A stretch of DNA of 38,389 bases from SAR324 cluster bacterium. Lineage in GTDB: Bacteria > SAR324 > XYD2-FULL-50-16 > JAERRU01. This document shows, piece after piece, positions 1-8,917 of the stretch. Location of the stretch: positions 1 through 38,389 of the forward strand of contig JAERRU010000026.1 in NCBI GenBank assembly GCA_016735295.1, read 5' to 3'. Under the pieces are notes generated by a model. It had not been told where the DNA came from. It saw nothing but the letters and a program-made list of their open reading frames with translations, and made no database searches. Made by a program: the position numbers and the translations under genes. Position 1 is the first letter of the stretch, and every line of letters starts with the position of its first letter.

Positions 1-680
1 ATATTATTATTTAAGCATAATATATTATAAGAAACACCTAAATTTCAATATGTTATTAATTTAGGGCTTTACTTTCAATAAAATTGCTATATAGTCGTAT
101 TTCTTAATATTTTAATAATATGTATATTATACTTATTTAAAATAAAGAACCGAGATAATCCCTATGCTAAAAGTATCATAATGCCATAATTCCAAGTCGG
201 TGGACACATAATTATATATAATGCTACATGAGGTAAATTAAATACTACCATAGCCAAGATTTCATATCTAATGAACCATAATATACTCCACTAATGCTAA
301 GTCAACATTTATAAGGGATATTATCAATTAGTTGTTCAAATTTTTTAATAAGAGATGGCATTTATTTAATATTGTTTGTGAGCTATTTACTTGTGAGGTT
401 TGATCAATACAAAATTGAAATGCTTTTCTATGGGTAGTACGATAAATTTGTATGTAAAAAAAATATTGCTTTGCTTGATAGTAAATCATTGTAATAGAGT
501 GGTAAGAAAGTATATTATTAAAGGTATTATAACTTGATTAATATTATAAAACACTTACTTACGATATTCAATTGAAAAAATTATAGGCTATTGAAATATC
601 CTTCTTTAGCAAGCGAGTAAGCATTTTTTTATGCCTTGTTTATTTGTGCTTTTATTTGTTTCATTAGCTTTTGGAGAGTT
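1..680. other. Non-coding AT-rich stretch
   Basis: No frame here gives a convincing protein and no tRNA or other RNA gene is recognisable. The stretch is dominated by A/T runs and has many stops in all frames. It probably contains the promoter of the TPR gene that starts at 681, but I cannot point to a confident -35/-10 pair. Confidence 0.5.
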
Positions 681-2933
681 ATGACATTTTTTCAAGTTCC
701 ATTTAAGATATCAGAAAGAACAAATTTTCAATTATCGGTCGCCGCAAAGCCTTCTGACGAGGAAGTATCGGCATTGCATTATAGTCTTAAGAAAAATGAG
801 GCTGGTTGTGTCGAGAAGGGGGAGGAGATAAGAAATCAGTATATCAATTACCTAAAAGAAGGTGGTAATCGAACTGAAATGGTGAAGGTATTTTTAAAAT
901 TAGCCTTTGCTGCTTTGCCCCATCATCCTAACTTTGGGATGACCTTAATGCATGATTGCCTTAACTGGTATGCCAGGCAACATTGGGTGATGAGCCGCTA
1001 TACTATGTTTTTGGAACAAATTGGCAAAACTGAAATGTCTGCTGAAAACTATTGGCGATTACTTAGAAGATATCCCGAAAATCCCCACGCTTATACCCAG
1101 CTCGGTAATTTTTTACTGAAAAATGGCTATTACTATCTATCATTAATAGTAATTAGAACCGCCGTAAGAAACTTTCCTGATGATAGTATTACTTTGAATT
1201 GCTTAGCTGATATCTATTTGAAAAGTGGCCATTTTGAGCAAGCGATAATTTGCTATAAAGATTCTGTAGCTCGCTTTCCAGATAATCCGATTAACATAAC
1301 AGGCCTAGCTGACGCCTATCTTAAGAGTGGATTGAAAAAAGAATCCATTGAGACCTACACAAAAGCGATGAATCTTTATCCTAATGATCCTGTTATAATG
1401 TCTGGCTTAGCCGACGCATATCTTAAAAGCGGTAAAGTTAAAGAATCTATTAGTGCCTATTTGGAAATGATAAAAAACTTTCCTCGGGTAATTATTAGCA
1501 GGGCCGGGCTGGCTGACGCATATTTTAGGAATGGCGAGTACCAAGAATCTATAAAAACTTATCTTAGTGCTTTGGAAATTATGCCTACTAATCATGTATG
1601 CATCAATGGTCTAGGTAATGTTTATTTGCAAGTTAAGGATTTTCCTAATGCTATTGAGACTTTCAAAAATGCTGTGGAAATTCACCCTCATGGCCAAGTT
1701 GGAGTAGGTGGGTTGGCGGCGTCTTATCTTAGGTTAGGCAATATCAGCAAAGCGATGACTCTTTATCACGATGCCATCAAGAAATTTCCAGAAAATCATT
1801 TTTACTATGAGGGTTTGGCCCAGACTTATATAATTGATAATCAATTTACCAAAGCTAAGTCGATCATAGAAAATGGATTAATCAAATTTCCGATCAATAA
1901 AAAGCTTTTGCTAAGTTTAGCTGAAGTTAACCTTTTATTAAGACAATTTGATGATTCTTTAAATATGGTTAAAGATGGGGTGATACAAAATCCTAAAAAT
2001 CATAGATTTCACACTAATTTAGTGCTTTATTATTTGTATATTGGCAAATTTGATGAGGCTCAAGAAAAAATTAAATCTTTAGTGCAAGAATTTCCTGATA
2101 ATGAAGAGGTCACTTACCTATCTCAAAGAGTGACCCAGTACATTGAAAAGGAATCGGATAATTCTGATACAGATAAACGATTGTTAGTATTAGATGATAT
2201 TATCACTAAAGAGCTGTTGATGTTGCGTGATAATCAAAGAAAAACCACCCACAGCACTTATACAGGTAAAAAGCATGCTTATTACGTGACTAAGTTAAGT
2301 GATGAGTTCAGGAGAATGGAGAAAAATAATTTGCCAACTATGATGGCTTTAATGCTAACTAGTATCTTTTTGACTGGTGATCCAGACACTCAGCTTGAAG
2401 AAAATGAATTAGCAGAATTAGCCACTATGCGCAAAGCCTTTAAAAATGAATATAGTTTTAAATTATTAGACGTAGTGCTTAATATTAAAAGCGATCTAAC
2501 TGATTTGAAACAATATCAGGAGAAAATTAAGGATTTAGCGTCAGATTATGGAACTAAATGGGAAATTTTACTGTTAAATAATTTGCTAAGTTCTATCACT
2601 GATGGCTCAGTTGCTCATGGTAATTGGAAATCTTTATTTAGAACCTATTATCAAAATAGCGATTTTAATGAATATATGCATAGCTATATATGCCATGCTG
2701 GTGGCGAAGAGAGCAAAGCCAAGGAGGTATTTATGTCGCTTAAACGAAAAATGGGTGAAAATTCAGTTCGGCAAAAAATATTATGGTTGTTTGGGCATAG
2801 CAAGGCGTCATTTCGTAAAAATAAAAATAAACTCAATCTAGATATTGAGCGTGATTATTTGAAACTCAAACAAATTTTAATCTCTGAGTTCTATCCAGAA
2901 ATAGTGAAATATGAACCAGAAAAAAATGATTAA
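681..2933 (+). CDS. Large tetratricopeptide-repeat (TPR) protein
   Basis: A 750-residue protein with roughly ten consecutive 34-residue TPR units between about residues 130 and 490. Several are nearly identical around the core GLADAYLKSG followed by an acidic or lysine-rich helix and a FPDNP-type turn. TPR solenoids are protein-protein interaction scaffolds; the partner is unknown. No signal peptide or membrane segment is visible, so a cytoplasmic location is inferred. The C-terminal 250 residues lack obvious TPRs and are not recognised. The frame is open upstream to a TTG at 636, but I prefer the ATG at 681 because GGAG lies four bases before it and the extra 15 residues are Phe/Cys-rich. 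The gene stands alone and converges on the NUDIX gene. The near-identity of the central repeats suggests recent internal duplication or homogenisation. Confidence 0.85.
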   Translation: MTFFQVPFKISERTNFQLSVAAKPSDEEVSALHYSLKKNEAGCVEKGEEIRNQYINYLKEGGNRTEMVKVFLKLAFAALPHHPNFGMTLMHDCLNWYARQHWVMSRYTMFLEQIGKTEMSAENYWRLLRRYPENPHAYTQLGNFLLKNGYYYLSLIVIRTAVRNFPDDSITLNCLADIYLKSGHFEQAIICYKDSVARFPDNPINITGLADAYLKSGLKKESIETYTKAMNLYPNDPVIMSGLADAYLKSGKVKESISAYLEMIKNFPRVIISRAGLADAYFRNGEYQESIKTYLSALEIMPTNHVCINGLGNVYLQVKDFPNAIETFKNAVEIHPHGQVGVGGLAASYLRLGNISKAMTLYHDAIKKFPENHFYYEGLAQTYIIDNQFTKAKSIIENGLIKFPINKKLLLSLAEVNLLLRQFDDSLNMVKDGVIQNPKNHRFHTNLVLYYLYIGKFDEAQEKIKSLVQEFPDNEEVTYLSQRVTQYIEKESDNSDTDKRLLVLDDIITKELLMLRDNQRKTTHSTYTGKKHAYYVTKLSDEFRRMEKNNLPTMMALMLTSIFLTGDPDTQLEENELAELATMRKAFKNEYSFKLLDVVLNIKSDLTDLKQYQEKIKDLASDYGTKWEILLLNNLLSSITDGSVAHGNWKSLFRTYYQNSDFNEYMHSYICHAGGEESKAKEVFMSLKRKMGENSVRQKILWLFGHSKASFRKNKNKLNLDIERDYLKLKQILISEFYPEIVKYEPEKND

Positions 2934-3008
2934 TCATCATAATCGGCCAACAATTAAACTTGTAGGCCATATATTTGTCGATTTATAAAAAGAAGTTCAA
3001 TTTATCAA

Positions 3009-3053
3009 GGCTAGTAGTTCTAATAGTTAACTAATTATTTGGAGCTGCTAGCC
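3009..3053. terminator. Long hairpin between convergent genes
   Basis: Positions 3009-3020 pair with 3042-3053 over 12 base pairs (two G-U if transcribed from the plus strand), with a 21-base loop. It lies between the 3' ends of the TPR and NUDIX genes. The T-run after it is poor (TCGTTT), so it may be a weak terminator or an mRNA 3'-end stabiliser. Confidence 0.45.
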
Positions 3054-3155
3054 TCGTTTGCATCTTATTGGGTAATTAATTAATCCTACTCGGCATATCT
3101 ACTACTAACCAGCGGATTATTTTATATCATCAACAATCATACCCGCCATCACACT

Positions 3156-3641
3156 TTACAAATTAGCTTTAAGCCATAAAACCGCAATAATGGTTTTAGC
3201 ATCACTAATTTTTCCATTAGCCACCAAAGAATAAGCCTCTTCAAGAGGCATAATTACCGGCATAACATCTTCATTTTCTGCCTTTAATCCTTGGGGGGTC
3301 AAAGATATTTGCCGACTATCGATTTTCGCAATAAAAAGATGCACTCGCTCACCATACATGCCAGGGCTAGAATAAAACTTTGTGGCCAAAGATATATCTG
3401 ATGATGTTACGCCTACCTCTTCTTTTACTTCTCTAAGTGCCGCCGCTTTAATGTTTTCACCATCATCAACATGGCCCGCCACAATTTCTAATGGCCAAAG
3501 CATGCTATTATCATCTTTATGAAACTCGGCAGTTAGGCGAAATTGTTTCACAAACACCAATTTATTTAGTGCTGGGTCAAATAGTAAAATTGCTACCGTA
3601 TCCTTTTTTTCTATATAAACCCAATCGCAAATATTAGACAT
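3156..3641 (-). CDS. NUDIX hydrolase, ADP-ribose pyrophosphatase-like
   Basis: A 161-residue protein with a complete Nudix box at residues 56-78: G56, E62, then REVKEEVGV at 70-78. This is the metal-binding loop that hydrolyses nucleoside diphosphates linked to another group. The C-terminal part (acidic ENEDV stretch, then PLEEAYSLVANGKISD) resembles ADP-ribose/sugar-nucleotide pyrophosphatases of the NudF/TrgB type more than MutT. The substrate is inferred, not proven. The frame is open to 3734, but the ATG at 3641 directly follows a G-rich tract (seven Gs then AA) and gives the usual family start. It lies downstream of the flhG-like gene on the same strand and may be the last gene of that run. 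Confidence 0.8.
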   Translation of the reverse strand: MSNICDWVYIEKKDTVAILLFDPALNKLVFVKQFRLTAEFHKDDNSMLWPLEIVAGHVDDGENIKAAALREVKEEVGVTSSDISLATKFYSSPGMYGERVHLFIAKIDSRQISLTPQGLKAENEDVMPVIMPLEEAYSLVANGKISDAKTIIAVLWLKANL

Positions 3642-3767
3642 TTCCCCCCCAAATTTTTGATACTTAAGCTTTATATGCCAAAATTTTATCAACTTTGTTA
3701 GCAAAAGTTTCTTTTCTAGTATGCTCCATTTCATGGGGTAACAGCAAATATTAGCTAATATAAAAAA

Positions 3768-4577
3768 TTAAGGATCTAATAACCACTTTTTCCAAAATCC
3801 AAATTTATTCGATTGAGGCTGAATATTCTCTTTATCCCCTCCAAGCAAGGCAATAGCAATATCATTTAGGCTAACAACACATTTAGCATTAGAATTTAAG
3901 CTATGCCACAATTGACGGCGATTAAGTGCATTAGATACTAAAGAATCGCGAGGGATGGCCCCCAGAAGATCTAATTTATAAAGCACGCCATTTTCTTGAG
4001 CAACTGAATATAGCAATTTCTTAACTTTCATAGCGGCCTCAATAGAACTTTGATTAACTACCAGCTTAAAAGCACTAATCTTATAATTACTACGTAAAAT
4101 CTTCATAATAGTGTAAGCGTCGGTAATAGTAGTAGGCTCAGGATTAGTCACCACTATCACATAATCGGCTGAGGCGCTTATTCTTAATACAGATTTATGA
4201 ATTCCTGCTCCTGTATCAAAAATCAAAAAATCATAATTATCTTGTATATCGGCTATATGCTTGATGAAGATTTTCTGTTTTTCTACATCCATATCGGCAA
4301 TCTCTGGGATACCAGATGACGCCGGCAAAACATCAAAACCTTTTTTAAATTCTATGATCGCGTCAGTCATAGCCACTTTTCCTAGCAATACCTCTTCTAA
4401 AGTATGAGCAACCGACAAATTTAGCATAATATCTATATTAGCCAGCCCGAAATCACAATCAACAAGCAATACCTTGTATCCTTGATTGACTAATTCATAA
4501 CTAAAATTTATGCTAAAGCTAGTCTTACCAACCCCGCCCTTGCCACTAGTCACACTTATGCTCTTAGTTTTTCGCAT
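3768..4577 (-). CDS. flhG: MinD/ParA-superfamily ATPase, FlhG type
   Basis: A 269-residue P-loop ATPase with the deviant Walker A SGKGGVGKTS at residues 11-20, including the signature lysine K13. LLVDCDFGLANIDIML follows at about 37-52, and FLIFDTGAGI carries the third conserved aspartate. The GLANIDIML segment and compact length are typical of FlhG (YlxH/FleN), which with the SRP-like GTPase FlhF sets flagellar number and position. Flagellar genes elsewhere in the window support this over MinD or ParA. No flhF or flhA lies beside it; the upstream neighbour is gltX after a 134-base gap. A chromosome-partition ParA is less likely, since no parB follows. The C-terminal tail is lysine/tryptophan-rich rather than a clear MinD amphipathic helix. 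Confidence 0.8.
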   Translation of the reverse strand: MRKTKSISVTSGKGGVGKTSFSINFSYELVNQGYKVLLVDCDFGLANIDIMLNLSVAHTLEEVLLGKVAMTDAIIEFKKGFDVLPASSGIPEIADMDVEKQKIFIKHIADIQDNYDFLIFDTGAGIHKSVLRISASADYVIVVTNPEPTTITDAYTIMKILRSNYKISAFKLVVNQSSIEAAMKVKKLLYSVAQENGVLYKLDLLGAIPRDSLVSNALNRRQLWHSLNSNAKCVVSLNDIAIALLGGDKENIQPQSNKFGFWKKWLLDP

Positions 4578-4711
4578 ATATTCGCTTCACTTTTTTTATA
4601 AACATAGTTGTGCCCAGATAATCTTGTTACAATTCAGATAATTCAAAATAATTAACCAATATTAATCAATCCCAACCGTTATAGTAATAATAATAATAAC
4701 TAAATTAGTGG

Positions 4712-6163
4712 CTACTCATAGTCTAACACCGCTCCCGCTAATTTTTCCTTTAAAAAATCTATTCCATAATATTCCACAATACTAGGCAATTCGGGTCCTT
4801 GGTCAAGGTTGGTAATCGCTATTCTAAGCGGTTTGTATAGATGTTTACCCTTTAATTTTGTCGATTTAGATACATCCTTAACCAACTGGCTAAATTTAGT
4901 AGCATCAATATCAGTTTGCTTTTGTATAATATCGTTAAAAGCTCTAATCACCTTTTGTGCTAACTCATTTTTAATGATTTCCCCACAATCGCCACTAGGG
5001 CTGCCATGAGCTAAAAATGCTTTTGCTTTAAGTGGAATTTGGTCTAATCGACTAAGGCTTGGTTTGATGATATTTAAAATAAATTTTCGCTGAGAAATTG
5101 TTAATTCCTTTAGCTCAGCACTATAAAAATCGTTAGCCAATTCATCTAATTTGCTTAAAGATAGCTTTTGGATATGTTGCTGATTAACCCAATCTAATTT
5201 TTGTACATCAAAAATAGCTCCAGATTTATTAACTGAGTCTATATCAAACACCTCCTTTAACTCATCGATAGTGTATATTTCTCTATCATCACTGCTGCTC
5301 CAGCCCAATAACGCCAAAAAGTTAAGCAGCCCCTCTTGCAAATATCCACATTTTATATAATCCTCCACCGCTACATCATTTTGCCTCTTGCTTAATTTTG
5401 ATCGATCCTCATTAAGTAGCAAAGGCAAATGTGCAAATTTGGGCAAAGACCAGCCTAAATATTCGTAAAGCAATATATGCTTAGGCACAGATGAAAGCCA
5501 TTCTTCTCCCCTTATCACGTGCGTGACGCCCATTAAATGATCATCTATCACGTTTGCCAAGTGATATGTGGGATAACCGTCAGATTTAAGCAATACTTGG
5601 TCGTCTATCTGTTTTGAATCTATCCCTACTTCGCCTCTTACCAAATCATGAAAAATAAATTTTCTTTGTACCTGCTTAATTTTGAGCCTAACTACGTATG
5701 ATTCCTTATTAAGCAATCTTTTATCAACCTCATCAAAGCTTAGTTTACGACATCTCCTATCATAACCGGGTATTTGCCTATTTTTAATTTGGGACTCTCG
5801 CATTTTTTTCATTTCATCCACACTGCAAAAGCAATAGTATGCGTGGTGTTTATCGATTAGTTCTTGCACATATTTTTGATAAATCTCCAACCTAGCTGAT
5901 TGTATATAAGGGCCACTTTGAGCTGACAGATCAGTTTTCGGGCTAGTAGGCCCTTCATCAAATTCAATTCCTGCCCATTTTAATGACTCAATTAATTTTT
6001 CAGTCGCCCCAAAAAATTTTCTTTTCTGATCAGTATCTTCTATTCGTAAAATTAACTTGCCACCGTGCTTTTGGGCAAAAAGATAGTTATATAGAGCCGT
6101 TCTTAGCCCTCCAACATGTAAAGACCCAGTTGGGCTAGGTGCAAATCTTAGCTTAATTGTCAT
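4712..6163 (-). CDS. gltX: Glutamyl-tRNA synthetase
   Basis: A 483-residue class I aminoacyl-tRNA synthetase, full length for the bacterial family. The start RFAPSPTGSLHVGG contains the HIGH-equivalent signature, IEDTD follows at about 42, and the KMSKS-equivalent is KLSKRQ. A Cys-rich insertion (CFCS near residue 110 and RRC about 30 residues later) matches the zinc-site region of many GluRS proteins. It charges tRNA-Glu; in organisms without GlnRS it also mischarges tRNA-Gln for the GatCAB amidotransferase, but that cannot be judged here. It lies 43 bases downstream of hisS on the same strand. No Shine-Dalgarno is evident before the ATG, where the spacer is a TTAA-type repeat. Confidence 0.97.
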   Translation of the reverse strand: MTIKLRFAPSPTGSLHVGGLRTALYNYLFAQKHGGKLILRIEDTDQKRKFFGATEKLIESLKWAGIEFDEGPTSPKTDLSAQSGPYIQSARLEIYQKYVQELIDKHHAYYCFCSVDEMKKMRESQIKNRQIPGYDRRCRKLSFDEVDKRLLNKESYVVRLKIKQVQRKFIFHDLVRGEVGIDSKQIDDQVLLKSDGYPTYHLANVIDDHLMGVTHVIRGEEWLSSVPKHILLYEYLGWSLPKFAHLPLLLNEDRSKLSKRQNDVAVEDYIKCGYLQEGLLNFLALLGWSSSDDREIYTIDELKEVFDIDSVNKSGAIFDVQKLDWVNQQHIQKLSLSKLDELANDFYSAELKELTISQRKFILNIIKPSLSRLDQIPLKAKAFLAHGSPSGDCGEIIKNELAQKVIRAFNDIIQKQTDIDATKFSQLVKDVSKSTKLKGKHLYKPLRIAITNLDQGPELPSIVEYYGIDFLKEKLAGAVLDYE

Positions 6164-6206
6164 AAATAATTAATTAATTAATTTAATGTTATATCTCCAA
6201 TTTATA

Positions 6207-7580
6207 TTATCTCTCCAATTCATCCAATCTCCCCTGTAAGCCATCCACCAGAGCCTTAATATCAGAAAATTTAATCTTTTCCCCCGTATTAAGATCAGCT
6301 AAAACCGGCTCCCCTCCCTCTCTCTCATTTTCGCCACAAGCGAGTAAATACAAAAATTTCTTTTTCTGGGCATATTTAAATTGCTTAGCTAATTTAGCTC
6401 GCTTAGGATATACCTCAACATTAATTCCCTTCTTCCTAATATCATCAGCCCATTTATAGGCAAATAATAAAGATTCATCGTCTAAAATTGCGATTAATAG
6501 CTGGCAAGGTGCCTTGATTTTATGAGCCAATACATCATGTTCAACAAAGCTCAACAATCTATCCAAGCCTATCGACGCCCCCGCACCAGACAACTCTTGC
6601 CCTGAAAATTTTCCTATAAGATTATCATATCTTCCCCCCGAACAAATAGCACCTAATTTTTTATCTCCCCCTAAAAATGTTTCGTAAACCATTCCTGTAT
6701 AATAATCAAGTCCTCGCACCACCTTTAAATCTATTATATATTTACTATCATCAATCCCCACCGCATCTAAAATGCTATATACCCGCTCAATATCATTATA
6801 AACCTCATCTAAACCCTCAACATCGCCAAAACTATCCTTTACCAAAGATTTTAGGCTAGCAGGATTATCAATCTTTTGTTCAATAAAGCTTAACCACCTT
6901 TTAGCCTCGGCAATTTTAAGCACCTCCAAACTAATAAGTTGCTCCAACACCTTTTCATGACCAATTTTATCTAGCTTATCGGTGATTTGTAATAATTTAC
7001 TCTTTTTTTCTATGATACCAAGCTTTTTTATCAAACAATCAAGTAAATATCGATGATTAATCTTTATTACAAAATCTTTTATCCCCAAAGCCATTAAACT
7101 GTGATAAATAACTTGCAACACCTCAGCGTCCACCTCCGGCTTATTTATCCCCACAAAATCAAAATCACACTGGGTAAACTCTCTGTACCTACCCGCCTGC
7201 GGGCTCTCCCCACGAAAAACATTTCCTACCACATACCGCTTAAATGGAATAGGTATATCATAAAAATATTGAGCCACATACCTAGCTAAAGGTAATGTAT
7301 GATCAAATCTTAAAGCCACATCTCGCTTGCCATGATCAAAAAATCGGTAGATTTGCTTGTCTGCCTCAGTTCCATCGGCTCCCTCAGCTCCATCAGCCTT
7401 CTCATCAACTTGGCTAATCAAAACCTTAGCATATTCCAAATGTGGTGTTTCTATAGGCAAAAAACCATAACTCTCAAATACTCCGCGCAACCTCTTGATC
7501 AATTCAAGTTTTAAATATGCCCCTTTAGAAGAAAAATCCCTAAATCCAGCTAGTTTTTGATATGATTTCTTACCTTGCAT
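6207..7580 (-). CDS. hisS: Histidyl-tRNA synthetase
   Basis: A 457-residue class II synthetase. Visible family marks are the N-terminal GFRDF, motif 2 (FRGESPQAGRYREFTQCDFD), the HisRS-specific VRGLDYYTGMVYE and SGGRYDNLIGKF with motif 3 GAGASIGLDRL. The C-terminal anticodon-binding domain follows from about residue 350. It carries a small acidic low-complexity insertion (EKADGAEGADGTEADK) near residue 58. This sits between motif 1 and motif 2, where other HisRS have a short loop. The gene begins 21 bases after the mltA stop with GGGAAG about ten bases upstream of the ATG, and is followed by gltX, so two synthetases are probably co-transcribed with a murein enzyme. Confidence 0.97.
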   Translation of the reverse strand: MQGKKSYQKLAGFRDFSSKGAYLKLELIKRLRGVFESYGFLPIETPHLEYAKVLISQVDEKADGAEGADGTEADKQIYRFFDHGKRDVALRFDHTLPLARYVAQYFYDIPIPFKRYVVGNVFRGESPQAGRYREFTQCDFDFVGINKPEVDAEVLQVIYHSLMALGIKDFVIKINHRYLLDCLIKKLGIIEKKSKLLQITDKLDKIGHEKVLEQLISLEVLKIAEAKRWLSFIEQKIDNPASLKSLVKDSFGDVEGLDEVYNDIERVYSILDAVGIDDSKYIIDLKVVRGLDYYTGMVYETFLGGDKKLGAICSGGRYDNLIGKFSGQELSGAGASIGLDRLLSFVEHDVLAHKIKAPCQLLIAILDDESLLFAYKWADDIRKKGINVEVYPKRAKLAKQFKYAQKKKFLYLLACGENEREGGEPVLADLNTGEKIKFSDIKALVDGLQGRLDELER

Positions 7581-7601
7581 TAATCTATACTTCCCTTATT
7601 A

Positions 7602-8828
7602 CTAAAAATTATTTAATACCTCTTGCTTGGCAACCATAAAATAAACGTCACCAAAACTTCTTAACCCCCCACTAATTAAAGCCGCTTGCTCGCCAACTCC
7701 CAAATATAAATCTATTCTTCCGTAACCCTTTATCGCCCCTCCACTATCTTGATTTAATACAAATTTTTGATGGTTTTTGGTTGACTTTCCATCACCACAA
7801 CCCTTATCCAAAGAACAATCAGGCACCCTAGTATCAACAAATAACAACGCCCCTTTAGGTAGGCTATCATCTAACGCTGCTGATCTGTCAAATGTTAATG
7901 GCTCGTTCATACTGCCTATTATTTTACCATCAAAATCCTTTGCTTGGAAAAAAACATAACTCTCATTATAATTCAAAATGTCATCAATCAACTTAGGATG
8001 GGCTCTTAAATATGCTTGGATACTATGTAATGAAACATCTTTAAGCTCCATCACCCCCTTATCAACCAATAGTTTGCCTATGCTCTTATATTCTCGGCCA
8101 TTAGCCCCCGCATAATCAAGTTGAAATAAATTTCCCTTCTTATCTTTGATTATTCCTGAGCCTTGTATTTGTAAGAAAAAGAAATCTATCCGATCAGCCA
8201 ACCACGCCACCACCTCAGCCTTGCCCCTTACCGCCCCTTCATTTATTTCTTTTCTGCTATAATAAGGCATAATTTCATTATTGCCTGTAAGTCGGTAAAT
8301 TATTGTGCGTTTAGCTAATGATGCTCTGAATTTATCTAAAGCCAATTTTTTAAGATTATCAGGCTTGCCATATGCCAAATGTTTATACCCGCTATTTGCT
8401 TTTCTCGATCCCTCAATAACAGGGCTAAAATATCCTGTGAAAAGTGTTTGCTCACTAGCACGAGAAACCATCAAGTAACAATCAAATAACTCATTAATCA
8501 CTTTTACGCGTGAGCTATACCACTTTTCTCCTTTTAATAATGATAATACTAGCTTGTGGGATTTTATCATCTCGCGCGCGCTGTAGTTTTGCTCTCCAAA
8601 AGAAAAACTACTATTAGCATCAAGTTTTTGATAATATTTAATGGAATTCTCAATTGCCACCGCCAAATCATCAGATCGCTGGTCCTTAACCACCGCTCGC
8701 GGGCAGCTCACCTTTTTTAGATATCCATTTTTATCACCACCCCTATATTGAGATGAAACAGGTTTTGAGGATAGTTGACAAGAATAAAATAAAATTAAAA
8801 TTAGCCCCAAACCAATAAATTTACCCAT
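7602..8828 (-). CDS. mltA: Membrane-bound lytic murein transglycosylase A (MltA)
   Basis: A lytic transglycosylase that cleaves the MurNAc-GlcNAc bond with 1,6-anhydro product formation. Family marks in order: FTGYFSPVIEGS, then FFLQIQGSG, NESYVFF, DRSAALDDSLPKGALLFVDT and the C-terminal QDSGGAIKGYGRIDLYLG. The last contains the Asp of the (R)(V/I)D motif taken as catalytic in MltA. I prefer the ATG at 8828 because it starts a lipoprotein-like signal, MGKFIGLGLILILFYSC; the cysteine context FYSC departs from the usual lipobox, so lipidation is probable, not certain. The frame is open to a TTG at 8915, just behind the stop of the diguanylate cyclase gene. The pair is tightly linked and probably one transcript. 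Confidence 0.92.
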   Translation of the reverse strand: MGKFIGLGLILILFYSCQLSSKPVSSQYRGGDKNGYLKKVSCPRAVVKDQRSDDLAVAIENSIKYYQKLDANSSFSFGEQNYSAREMIKSHKLVLSLLKGEKWYSSRVKVINELFDCYLMVSRASEQTLFTGYFSPVIEGSRKANSGYKHLAYGKPDNLKKLALDKFRASLAKRTIIYRLTGNNEIMPYYSRKEINEGAVRGKAEVVAWLADRIDFFFLQIQGSGIIKDKKGNLFQLDYAGANGREYKSIGKLLVDKGVMELKDVSLHSIQAYLRAHPKLIDDILNYNESYVFFQAKDFDGKIIGSMNEPLTFDRSAALDDSLPKGALLFVDTRVPDCSLDKGCGDGKSTKNHQKFVLNQDSGGAIKGYGRIDLYLGVGEQAALISGGLRSFGDVYFMVAKQEVLNNF

Positions 8829-8917
8829 CAATTCAATACCAACTGAACCTAGGCCTAAATCTAAACCTAGAGCATCTTTATCACCTCTTAAGTTTAATAA
8901 TAATCGCCCCAACAAAA

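Noticed and set aside
636-680. N-terminal extension of the TPR protein from TTG 636
   Set aside because: The extra 15 residues are Phe/Cys-rich and lack a ribosome site, whereas the ATG at 681 has GGAG upstream.
3768-4577. Chromosome partition ParA or MinD
   Set aside because: No parB, minC or minE beside it, and the GLANIDIML segment plus the flagellar genes in the window fit FlhG better.
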